A stretch of 28,876 nucleotides of DNA from Lachnospiraceae bacterium. GTDB taxonomy: Bacteria > Bacillota > Clostridia > Lachnospirales > Lachnospiraceae. The position numbers and the translations under genes were made by a program. The notes beneath the pieces were generated by a model, which did not search any database, had not been told where the DNA came from, and worked only from the letters and a program-made list of their open reading frames with translations. The stretch is from positions 1 to 28,876 of the forward strand of contig DLZQ01000069.1 in assembly GCA_003447295.1 (NCBI GenBank), read 5' to 3'. Positions 13,021-20,196 of this stretch are shown here, piece after piece (the stretch's first letter is position 1; each line of letters starts with the position of its first letter).

Positions 13021-14831
13021 GTTGCAACGACCTCCTTATCCTTGATCTTGGAATTGTAACCCAGTGTAAGCATCGGGGAGAATGCGTATCCTTCCTTCAC
13101 ATATCCGACAGCGCCTTCTGCATTGGTGCTCATGGATACTGCGGTCTCGATCTGAGGGATCACCGCTCTTACTTCGTCTGCGTCTGCCTTCTCCATCTCA
13201 CGGCACTTGTACTCGTAATCCAAAGTCTCTACCTCGTCACCCTTCTTGGTGCTTAAGGTGATACCCAGCATATCCTCGGAATACTCTGTGGTACCGTAGC
13301 AGGCTACGATATACTCGTTCAGTTCTACTTCAGCGTTCGGATCGCTCATCTCCAGAATCTTACGCTCGATCTTGATCGCAGAGCTGCCTTCCTCGAAGGA
13401 AACGATAGTCTGTAATTTTACGGTCAGATCGTAGAACTCGATGTCTACGGGATCCAGTGTCAGGATTCTGGTGTTGCCTTCCTGAGAGAAATGAGCCTTG
13501 GTACGGCACAGGCACAGATCCACTTCTTCACCGTTGTGTTTTAACTTGGCACTTCTTACGGTACCTTCTCCTGCATAGTGGGTGAAGTAACCTGCACGGT
13601 ACTTCTCCTGGATCAGGAAAGGATAGGATGCATCGGTCACATGCTTGGTACCGATACCTACCGGCCACTCCAGCTTAGCAGCGTAAGGACGCAGGTCAAC
13701 GATAGCACCACCCTGATCCATATTTACGCAGGCACGCATGAAAGGATCACAATACCAGAACAGCTGCTTGTCGGAGCCATACAGGATATCTCTCCAGAGA
13801 GCACACTCGGGCTCGGTGTATGTCTTCTTCTGACGATAATAATCAGCGAACTCAGCCATGGTCATATCGGTAAGCTTGCCTTCCTTTTTCAGGTCGCCAT
13901 AGTACTTCATACCGTCTTCATAGCTCTTCTTCAGCAGTTCGTAAGGCTGCTCCCAACGACCCATTTTGTTCAGCCAGCCGGGTCCTACGAACATCATGTT
14001 GTATGCGTATCCGTTGTTGTATTTCTCCAGGGAACGATACTGGTCGATCAGATTGTACAGGTAAGGGTACTCCCAGGTCTTGGTGTCATAGATCATACCA
14101 CGCAGTACGTTCTGGGGATGGGTTCCGAAATTGGAGCCGTTACCGTCATAGCATGCCAGCAGGTCTCTGGACAGATGGGGGATCGCTACGATACCGCTGT
14201 CCTCTGCCTCATTGGCTGCAGGTGCATGGGTGTTCTGCTTGGAAGGGATCCAGGGTGCCCAGGGGCCGCCATCCATGAAGGTATACCAGGAGTTGTTACA
14301 GGTATGGTATGCCTTGGGGCCTTCTTCCCAACAGGTTGCTACCGCACATTTTACGGTAGGATAGGTTGCTTTGATATAATTGGTCAAATCTGCATCCATG
14401 TAGTAAGAACCGGTGGATTCGGGATAGAATCCGAACTTCTCATGGAACTTGCCGAATACATCATCCACGATAGACTTTTTGTCTTCCATGGAAAACATCC
14501 AGATACAGAAATCCTTGGTCTTGTACTTCTCACGGAACTCTGTGCAGGGCAGTCCCAACAGAGACAGTGCGATCTCATCGCCGTACTTCTCATGATCTGC
14601 CTTAGCCAGTGCTACCGCTTCGTCATTGAACAGGGAAGCATAGGTCATCTGAATGGTGGTCTTCAAACCATTCTTGTGTGCAGTTTCCTGCTGAAACTTG
14701 AAAATATCCAGAGACTCTGTCAACAGTGCTTTTCTGCCCAGATCCTCTTCTTTGCCGTGTCCGGTTACTTTTTCCGCATACTCGGGAACCATCTCCGGAC
14801 GGTGAATGATATTCACAATAAACTTATCCAT
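12993..14831 (-). CDS. Unrecognised 612-aa protein of the galactan locus (possible carbohydrate-active enzyme)
   Basis: The start at 14831 (MDKFIVNIIHRPEMV) is preferred over the ATG at 14858 because GGAGG lies five bases before it. No signal peptide, so cytoplasmic. Residues about 1-400 have the look of a barrel-type enzyme: FYPESTGSYYMDADLTNYI, CAVATCWEEG, IPHLSRDLLACYDGNGSNFGTHP and MMFVGPGWLNK hold clustered Asp, His, Glu and Trp residues typical of carbohydrate active sites. Residues about 400-600 look beta-rich (YDLTVKLQTIVSFEEGSSAIKIE), like a beta-sandwich. From memory it recalls DUF3863/DUF3864 proteins, uncertainly. It lies directly after the GH53 gene, so it may process galacto-oligosaccharides; no beta-galactosidase gene is otherwise present here. 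Confidence 0.75.
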   Translation of the reverse strand: MDKFIVNIIHRPEMVPEYAEKVTGHGKEEDLGRKALLTESLDIFKFQQETAHKNGLKTTIQMTYASLFNDEAVALAKADHEKYGDEIALSLLGLPCTEFREKYKTKDFCIWMFSMEDKKSIVDDVFGKFHEKFGFYPESTGSYYMDADLTNYIKATYPTVKCAVATCWEEGPKAYHTCNNSWYTFMDGGPWAPWIPSKQNTHAPAANEAEDSGIVAIPHLSRDLLACYDGNGSNFGTHPQNVLRGMIYDTKTWEYPYLYNLIDQYRSLEKYNNGYAYNMMFVGPGWLNKMGRWEQPYELLKKSYEDGMKYYGDLKKEGKLTDMTMAEFADYYRQKKTYTEPECALWRDILYGSDKQLFWYCDPFMRACVNMDQGGAIVDLRPYAAKLEWPVGIGTKHVTDASYPFLIQEKYRAGYFTHYAGEGTVRSAKLKHNGEEVDLCLCRTKAHFSQEGNTRILTLDPVDIEFYDLTVKLQTIVSFEEGSSAIKIERKILEMSDPNAEVELNEYIVACYGTTEYSEDMLGITLSTKKGDEVETLDYEYKCREMEKADADEVRAVIPQIETAVSMSTNAEGAVGYVKEGYAFSPMLTLGYNSKIKDKEVVATWLKLEKAN

Positions 14832-14864
14832 CTTTTCCTCCATCTCGCCGTTAGGCATCTTATA

Positions 14865-15974
14865 TTACTTTTGAAAGTCTCTGATCACTTTCAATGCGGG
14901 TAGTGCATTTCCATCATAATCGAACAGTGCCTGATTGGCCCATTCGTTTCCCCCGGGACCGGGATCCTGAATATACTTCAGGGACTCCTCGTTGGCCCAG
15001 CCACAGCCGGGCACCGGGATCCATGCCGGCTCCCAGTAATAGAAGCCTTTTCCTCTGCCATCCGGAACCTGCGCAATGCGTTCCATGACCTTCTGCATGA
15101 ATGCAGCCTGTCCTTCCGGTGTCATAGGATACTCTACCGCCTCCGCAAGGTTGGGCTTGGTCGCCATGCCCTTGCGCTCTTTTGGTGCGAGCTTCTCTCT
15201 GTCCGCATAGTCTTCCATAGTAAATCCCATGGAAACCTCCGCTACGATGACATCCTTCTGATATCTCTGTGAGAGATCATTCATATTATTAGTCAGGTCA
15301 TCAATGGTTCCGTGCCAGAAGGGATAATAGGACAGTCCGATGACATCGAAGTCCTCTCCTCTCTGTACATAGGCATCAAACCATTCTCTGCAGCGGGCAT
15401 TGTTGCCGCCGCAGTCCAAATGAAGCATCACTCTGCTGTCCGGGGATACTTCTCTCACCGCACGGATGCCCGCGCTGATGAATCTTGCAATATTGTCAAC
15501 GTTGTCCCATTTTCCATAGGGCCACATCAGACCATTGGTGATCTCATTTCCCACCTGTACCATCTCCGGAAGCAGATCGAGACGCTTTAACTTCAAAAGC
15601 ACATCCTTTGTGTAGTCATACACATTCTTCTCCAGTGTATCCGCATCGGCATACGCCCACTCCTTAGGAGGGAACTGTTTGCCGGGATCTGCCCAGAAAT
15701 CACTGTAATGCAGATCCAGCAGATAGCTGTAGCCCAGCTTTTTTCCGGCCGAAGCCAGTGCCACCAGCTTGGTGAAATCGCTGGTACCGGCACTGTAAGG
15801 CTTGCCGTCCTCACTGTAAGGATCATTCCAGAGACGGATGCGCAGAGAGTTGGCACCGTATTTTTTCAGGATCTCCAGTGCATCGCCCTCTTTGCCTTCG
15901 TCATAAAACCTTGCACCGAGAGCCGTCTCCTCCGGCAGACTCGATACATCCATACCTTTGATAAATTTATCCAT
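14865..15974 (-). CDS. Intracellular GH53 endo-beta-1,4-galactanase
   Basis: A 369-aa glycoside hydrolase family 53 enzyme (clan GH-A barrel), which cleaves beta-1,4-galactan chains of pectin arabinogalactan type I. The acid/base Glu is E144 (QVGNEITNG) and the nucleophile is E246 (VIVAEVSMG); GMDVSSLPE, SLRIRLWNDPY and LLDLHYSDFWADPGKQ are further family signatures. There is no signal peptide, unlike secreted galactanases, so it should trim oligosaccharides after uptake by the adjacent transporter. Both this protein and the next one begin MDKFI, perhaps by chance. The ribosome-binding site is weak (GGAGA 13 bases upstream) and lies beyond stable stem-loops at 16015-16065. Confidence 0.93.
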   Translation of the reverse strand: MDKFIKGMDVSSLPEETALGARFYDEGKEGDALEILKKYGANSLRIRLWNDPYSEDGKPYSAGTSDFTKLVALASAGKKLGYSYLLDLHYSDFWADPGKQFPPKEWAYADADTLEKNVYDYTKDVLLKLKRLDLLPEMVQVGNEITNGLMWPYGKWDNVDNIARFISAGIRAVREVSPDSRVMLHLDCGGNNARCREWFDAYVQRGEDFDVIGLSYYPFWHGTIDDLTNNMNDLSQRYQKDVIVAEVSMGFTMEDYADREKLAPKERKGMATKPNLAEAVEYPMTPEGQAAFMQKVMERIAQVPDGRGKGFYYWEPAWIPVPGCGWANEESLKYIQDPGPGGNEWANQALFDYDGNALPALKVIRDFQK

Positions 15975-16014
15975 AAATTAACTCTTTGTCTCCATGTCAT
16001 ACGTTTATCCTGAA

Positions 16015-16065
16015 GAATCCATTCCATGGATTCTCCCAGGTTAAACTGCCGAAGCAGTTTAACCT
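16015..16065 (-). other. Two intercistronic stem-loops at the permease/GH53 junction
   Basis: AGGTTAAACTGC (16038-16049) pairs perfectly with GCAGTTTAACCT (16054-16065); in the minus-strand RNA the loop is UUCG closed by C-G, a very stable tetraloop. The stop codon of the permease gene (16059-16061) lies inside the stem. A second dyad, GAATCCA/TGGATTC, follows at 16015-16033. Neither has a T-run, so they look like RNA-stabilising or processing elements rather than terminators. Confidence 0.7.
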
Positions 16066-16901
16066 TTCACGGCACCACCGGTAATACCTTCCACATAGAA
16101 CTTCTGCATGATGACAAACAATACAGAGATGGGAATGGATACCAGTACACCGCCTGCACAGAACTGACCAAAGTAAGTATTGATCAGACTCTTATCCAGC
16201 ATATTGTACAGACCGATAGCAACAGTCCACTGGGAAGATATGCCGGCATTTAACATCAGCTTTGCATATACGAAATCCATCCAGGGGGACAGGAAGGAGC
16301 TGATAACTGTATATACAATGATGGGACGGCTCATGGGGATAACAACCCTCCAGAAGATCGTAGCCTCACTGGCTCCATCCAGATAAGCGGCCTCGCGCAG
16401 GGAATTCGGGATCGTATCGAAGAAGCCCTTTGCGATCAGGTAACCCAGACCGGAACCGGCAGAATATACCAGGATCAGTCCGAGGTGCGTATTGGTCAGG
16501 TTCAGAGTCTTCAGAATGAAATATACTGCGATCATGGACAATACACCGGGGAACAGATTCACAATAACTGCTGCGTTCATCAGCGGCTTACGTGCCGGGA
16601 AACGCATGCAGGAGGTCGCATAGGCTACCATCAGTACAAAAGCGGTGGAGACCACGCATACCGCACATGCAATGATGAAGGTGTTCTTGAACCAGTTCGG
16701 GAACTGTGCCACACTGTCCGCAGAGAAAAGCAGATTCTTATACTGCGCCAGACTCCATTCTTTCGGGAAAAAGGTGCTGGTGTTCATGCCGGTGTATGCG
16801 CTGAAGGAGGTGACCACCAGCCATACGATAGGCACCAGCCAGACAAATGCCAAAAACGCCAGTAACAGGTTATGTAATAAAGTCTTAATAAATCTCTTCA
16901 T
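16059..16901 (-). CDS. Sugar ABC importer permease, MalG/GanQ type
   Basis: A 280-aa membrane protein with six predicted membrane segments, beginning LLHNLLLAFLAFVWLVPIVWLVVTSF. The EAA loop that docks to the ATPase is EAAYLDGASEATIFWRVVIP (about two thirds along). The C-terminus FYVEGITGGAVKG is the conserved MalG-type end. Its ATG shares a base with the stop codon of the upstream permease gene (TAATG). By context it imports galacto-oligosaccharides; the ATPase is not encoded here and is probably a shared MsmK-type protein elsewhere. Confidence 0.92.
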   Translation of the reverse strand: MKRFIKTLLHNLLLAFLAFVWLVPIVWLVVTSFSAYTGMNTSTFFPKEWSLAQYKNLLFSADSVAQFPNWFKNTFIIACAVCVVSTAFVLMVAYATSCMRFPARKPLMNAAVIVNLFPGVLSMIAVYFILKTLNLTNTHLGLILVYSAGSGLGYLIAKGFFDTIPNSLREAAYLDGASEATIFWRVVIPMSRPIIVYTVISSFLSPWMDFVYAKLMLNAGISSQWTVAIGLYNMLDKSLINTYFGQFCAGGVLVSIPISVLFVIMQKFYVEGITGGAVKG

Positions 16902-18325
16902 TAACGGAACGCCTCCTCTCTGTCACCCTTCAGGAATCTGCTGAAGGCAATGAGGGTAAATACCGCACAAAGGATAAACACGATAATACCGATGGTGGAT
17001 GCCATCTTGTAGTTGTAATAACTCTGGGTCAGGTTGAACAGCCAGGTGATCAGCAGGTCTACTTCCTTCGCCTGGGAGTTCGCCATAGCCTGATTGGTGG
17101 TGGTATATACACCCTGGGTCAACAGATAGATTACGTTGAAGTTATTAATATTCTTGACAAAATCCGTTACCAGAGAAGGACCCGTGACGAACAGCATATA
17201 CGGCATAGTGATATGAATAAGGCTCTGCATCGGAGTAGCGCCGTCGATCTTCGCACTCTCCAGCTGGTCAGAAGGAATATTCATCAGCACACCGGTAGCG
17301 ATCAGCATCTGGTAAGGAACACCGATCCAGATATTGATCAGGATGATCATGACATGTGCCCATCCGGGAGCGGACAAAAACGGAATATAACTGGTACTGA
17401 TCGCGCCGATATCTCTCAGCCACTGGGTAATTCCCGCATTGGCACAGATCGTGTTCATGATGCCGTTGTTCGCGAAAAAGTTACGTACCAGAAGAAGGGA
17501 AACGAACTGGGGAACTGCGATCGTTACAATGAACAGAGTTCTCCACAGCTTGGGCAGTTTGGTTCTCTTATTATTGATCAGCAGGGACAACAGAATACCG
17601 CCGATGTAAGTGGTAGCGGTTGCAAACAATGCCCATACCAGCGTCCAGATCAAGATCCTACGGAAGGCATAACCGAAGGTAATGGTCATTCCACCGCTGG
17701 AGAACAGATTCTTGAAGTTGGTAAATCCCACCCATGTAAACAACGCGGAGGGAGGCATATGTCCCTGATCATAGTTCGTAAACGCAACAGCGATCAGGAT
17801 CAGCAGAGGAACGATCGTGAAAATAACAACACCCATGACAGGAAGTGCCAGCAGTGTGATATAGAATTTGTCATTCTTGAACTGCTGCAAGTCTTCTACA
17901 AACGTATTGATATGTTCTCCTGCCTGTGCTTTTTTCTGAAGCCGGTACACAGTCACTTCATTCTTAAGCCAGATCACCAGGAATGTGAACCAGACCACAA
18001 ATGAGATTACGGAGAACAATAGGATCATAAATGAGTTGTCATAATCATTGAACTCATTCTGCATGGTTACAATATTGAAAACCGTCTCCTGCTGAACCGT
18101 TCCCAAAGTTCCAAAATCACGTACATACTCTGTGGCAAAGCCAAAGGTGAATACAATGACTGCCACTTCGAGCAGAGTCATTAAAATACCTTTGATAATT
18201 TGTTTTCTGCGGATATATCCTGCTCCCATCCAGACCAGGGATAATTTTACGAACAGATCTCCTTTTACGACTGCTTCACCGAACTCCTTGAAGAATCCGC
18301 CGATTCCGCTCTTTTTCTTCTTCAT
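16901..18325 (-). CDS. Sugar ABC importer permease, MalF/GanP type, with long N-terminus
   Basis: A 474-aa membrane protein. The C-terminal ~290 residues are the standard six-helix MalF core with the EAA loop SAKIDGATPMQSLIHITMP. The N-terminal ~180 residues add further hydrophobic segments (IIKGILMTLLEVAVIVFTF; FMILLFSVISFVVWFTFLVIW); the stretch SLVWMGAGYIRRKQIIKGI resembles half of a TM2-like hairpin. Long N-termini are common in MalF homologues, so this may be ordinary. Strong AAGGAGAGG ribosome-binding site. It forms the channel with the MalG-type permease; separated from the binding-protein gene by 265 bases of structured RNA. Confidence 0.92.
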   Translation of the reverse strand: MKKKKSGIGGFFKEFGEAVVKGDLFVKLSLVWMGAGYIRRKQIIKGILMTLLEVAVIVFTFGFATEYVRDFGTLGTVQQETVFNIVTMQNEFNDYDNSFMILLFSVISFVVWFTFLVIWLKNEVTVYRLQKKAQAGEHINTFVEDLQQFKNDKFYITLLALPVMGVVIFTIVPLLILIAVAFTNYDQGHMPPSALFTWVGFTNFKNLFSSGGMTITFGYAFRRILIWTLVWALFATATTYIGGILLSLLINNKRTKLPKLWRTLFIVTIAVPQFVSLLLVRNFFANNGIMNTICANAGITQWLRDIGAISTSYIPFLSAPGWAHVMIILINIWIGVPYQMLIATGVLMNIPSDQLESAKIDGATPMQSLIHITMPYMLFVTGPSLVTDFVKNINNFNVIYLLTQGVYTTTNQAMANSQAKEVDLLITWLFNLTQSYYNYKMASTIGIIVFILCAVFTLIAFSRFLKGDREEAFR

Positions 18326-18413
18326 TCTCTGCCCTCTCCTTTCTTCATATTAATATAAATTTTTAGTAACGGTTCCGAACAGCTTCCCGCGTTCATCTGA
18401 CCAGTTACATAAC

Positions 18414-18444
18414 CCGGCAGACAGGAGTCGAACCTGTTTACCGG
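18414..18444 (-). other. T-arm-like stem-loop between binding-protein and permease genes
   Basis: On the minus strand ACAGG, a 7-base loop TTCGACT and CCTGT form a perfect tRNA T-arm-like hairpin, enclosed by outer CCGG/CCGG pairs. No D-arm, anticodon arm or matching acceptor strand is present, so it is not a tRNA gene; probably an intercistronic RNA element. Confidence 0.5.
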
Positions 18445-18454
18445 AAACGTTTCC
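18443..18454. promoter_or_regulatory. CG-centred palindrome resembling a LacI-family/cre site
   Basis: GGAAACGTTTCC is a perfect 12-bp palindrome centred on CG, like LacI/CcpA operators, located between the binding-protein and permease genes. A similar GGAAAACGTTTTTCC lies at 20158-20172. Functional role is inferred only. Confidence 0.35.
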
Positions 18455-18460
18455 TGTAAA

Positions 18461-18510
18461 AAAGGCATCCATCCACTACGTGTTATTGTTCATAGCTTCA
18501 GGACGCCTTT
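18461..18510 (-). terminator. Attenuating terminator between binding-protein and permease genes
   Basis: Minus strand: AAAGGCGTCC (18501-18510) pairs with GGATGCCTTT (18461-18470), with one G-T pair and a 30-base loop, and is followed by TTTTTT. Such leaky terminators after a binding-protein gene commonly make it more abundant than the permeases; here this is inference. Confidence 0.6.
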
Positions 18511-18525
18511 CTATTCTCTGTATTC

Positions 18526-18540
18526 GTTCTGCACCAGAAC
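18526..18540 (-). other. Short hairpin in the binding-protein 3' untranslated region
   Basis: GTTCTG and CAGAAC form a perfect 6-bp stem with a 3-base loop, 50 bases after the binding-protein stop codon and before the attenuating terminator. No T-run. Confidence 0.45.
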
Positions 18541-18590
18541 GTTTTCATCATTCATTTGTAACAGAACCGGAACAGATCATCTTCCCAGAC

Positions 18591-19922
18591 TTATTCAGCG
18601 GGTACGGAAACACCTTCTACCAGCTCATCCAGGGCTGCCTGGATACCTGCTTCATCATCAGCCTTCAGCTGACCCTGAGCTACCTTCTCACCAAAAGTCT
18701 TGGCAGGATCCCAGTACTTGCCGCCAACGATCTGAACTACACCATAAGCGGACTGCTCAGACAGAGCTGCAATAGCGGTATTGGAAGAAACCTCCTCGGA
18801 ACCAGCAACGTTGATATTGGAAGGTCCGATCTCTCTCTCTGCGAAACGTACTGCCTGGTTGTCTTCGTTGGTGATCCAGTCAGCCAGCAGAGTTGCCCAA
18901 CCTGCATTTGCAGAATACTTGTTAACACCTACCAGCTTGAAGCCTGCTACGGAACCCTGCTGAATCTGCTTGTCACCACAGGTGTAGGTAGGAAGCTTGG
19001 TAGCTGCGTAGCCATCACCGAAAGCGGTCTGAGCTGCGGCTGCATCCCAGGTACCGGAAATTACTGCACACAGGTCGCCGGAAGCAATCTGGTTGGAAAT
19101 ATCACCATCAGCGATCGGAAGGAATGCGCTGTTGCCGGCAATACCCAGCATAGACTGTACTACCTGTACACCGGTAACGCCATCAGCGCTGGTACCGTTC
19201 CAGTCCATAGCAGTGCTGCCGTCGTCGTTCAGTGCGGTAGTAAAGCCTGCGCCATAGAAGAAGGAAGCATTGTACCAACCGGAAGCAAGAGTCATACCAA
19301 CCTTCTTGCCAGCCTTATCAGCTGCTGCAAGTAAGGTATCCCAGCTCTGTGCATCTTCGGGAGTTACTAAAGCAGAATTGTAATATAAGAAGTAACCGTT
19401 ATCAGCGCTCATAGGGAATGCATACAGTGTGCCGTCCTTGGTTGCTGCATCTACAGAACCGGAAGCATTTGCACTCTTAACATCAGCTACGCTCTTGCCT
19501 GCGTAAGCTTCCAGAGCTGCATCCATCTCGTCAACAGACTGCAGGGCACCTGCATTTACCAGGTCGATCAGCTGATCAGATGCGAAAGAATACACATCAG
19601 CAGCAGCCTCGATGTCGGCCAAAACAGTATCCTTAGCTGTGGACTCGGACTCGGTACCAAGCTGGATATCGAAGTTTGCATAATCTGCATAATGCTCCTT
19701 GAAGGAATCGATCATGCCCTGTAACATGGTCTGATCTTCCTCAGCACCCCAGATTCTCAGGGAAACGTCCTGCTTCTCAGCGGGAGCGGTCTGTGCAGCC
19801 TCGGTAGAAGCTGCGGTGGTAGCAGCGGCATCAGTGCTGGTGTTGGAAGCATCAGAGTTTCCACAAGCTACCAGAGAGAATGCCATAGTCAGTGACATTG
19901 CTAAAGCGACTAACTTTTTCAT
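18591..19922 (-). CDS. Sugar ABC importer substrate-binding lipoprotein (GanS/MalE type)
   Basis: A 443-aa family 1 solute-binding protein. The start at 19922 (MKKLVALAMSLTMAFSLVACG) has AGGAGG upstream; the frame stays open further 5' but without a ribosome-binding site and across the promoter. Signal peptide with lipobox LVAC (Cys20), then a Thr/Ala-rich linker to about residue 50, then the MalE-type fold starting VSLRIWGAEEDQTMLQGMIDSF. It would present galacto-oligosaccharides to the MalF/MalG permeases. First structural gene of the operon, with strong promoter and two operators upstream, and a leaky terminator downstream, so it is likely the most highly expressed product of the locus. 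Confidence 0.92.
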   Translation of the reverse strand: MKKLVALAMSLTMAFSLVACGNSDASNTSTDAAATTAASTEAAQTAPAEKQDVSLRIWGAEEDQTMLQGMIDSFKEHYADYANFDIQLGTESESTAKDTVLADIEAAADVYSFASDQLIDLVNAGALQSVDEMDAALEAYAGKSVADVKSANASGSVDAATKDGTLYAFPMSADNGYFLYYNSALVTPEDAQSWDTLLAAADKAGKKVGMTLASGWYNASFFYGAGFTTALNDDGSTAMDWNGTSADGVTGVQVVQSMLGIAGNSAFLPIADGDISNQIASGDLCAVISGTWDAAAAQTAFGDGYAATKLPTYTCGDKQIQQGSVAGFKLVGVNKYSANAGWATLLADWITNEDNQAVRFAEREIGPSNINVAGSEEVSSNTAIAALSEQSAYGVVQIVGGKYWDPAKTFGEKVAQGQLKADDEAGIQAALDELVEGVSVPAE

Positions 19923-19952
19923 TTTGTTATCCTCCTGTTTTGTTTTGCAAGT

Positions 19953-19969
19953 TTGTGCGTATTGCGCAA
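19953..19969. promoter_or_regulatory. Operator O1 of the galactan operon
   Basis: TTGTGCG-TAT-TGCGCAA, a 17-bp dyad located about 12-28 bases after the predicted transcription start of the binding-protein gene. Shares pattern TTGYGCR-N3-TGCRCAA with the site at 20049-20065; the adjacent LacI-type regulator is the natural binder. Confidence 0.65.
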
Positions 19970-19987
19970 CCGCTTGTCTACGATAAT

Positions 19988-20016
19988 AGTTTAGCAACAT
20001 TTCCTTATGTTGTCAA
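19988..20016 (-). promoter_or_regulatory. Promoter of the galactan operon
   Basis: Minus strand: TTGACA (20011-20016), 17-base spacer, TAAACT (19988-19993). Flanked by the two 17-bp operators. Confidence 0.72.
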
Positions 20017-20048
20017 TTTATAATAATGACTGATATTACAGTCAAAAA

Positions 20049-20065
20049 TTGTGCATTTTGCACAA
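20049..20065. promoter_or_regulatory. Operator O2 of the galactan operon
   Basis: TTGTGCA-TTT-TGCACAA, a perfect 7-bp-arm dyad about 70-85 bases upstream of the predicted start. Centre-to-centre distance to O1 is 96 bp. Confidence 0.68.
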
Positions 20066-20157
20066 CAGCCTTTTGAAACCCTTGATTTTACTGGTTTTTT
20101 AGCACATCCTGTTTTTTGAAAAAATGCTTTTTTTATAATTTTTTTGAGTTAAATTGA

Positions 20158-20172
20158 GGAAAACGTTTTTCC
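20158..20172. promoter_or_regulatory. cre-like palindrome downstream of the LacI gene
   Basis: GGAAAACGTTTTTCC: arms GGAAAA/TTTTCC around CGT. It resembles catabolite-responsive elements bound by CcpA but departs from consensus at both ends. It could equally be a transcription end hairpin of the LacI gene, although only a weak T-run follows. Confidence 0.35.
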
Positions 20173-20196
20173 AGATTGTGATTTTCGCACTCCATT

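Noticed and set aside
13578..14903. Long plus-strand frame (441 codons) opposite the 612-aa gene
   Set aside because: Antisense shadow of a well-supported gene with good ribosome-binding site and operon context; no start signal and unlikely composition.
18414..18444. tRNA-like T-arm (ACAGG-TTCGACT-CCTGT)
   Set aside because: No matching acceptor strand, D-arm or anticodon arm upstream; recorded only as a stem-loop.
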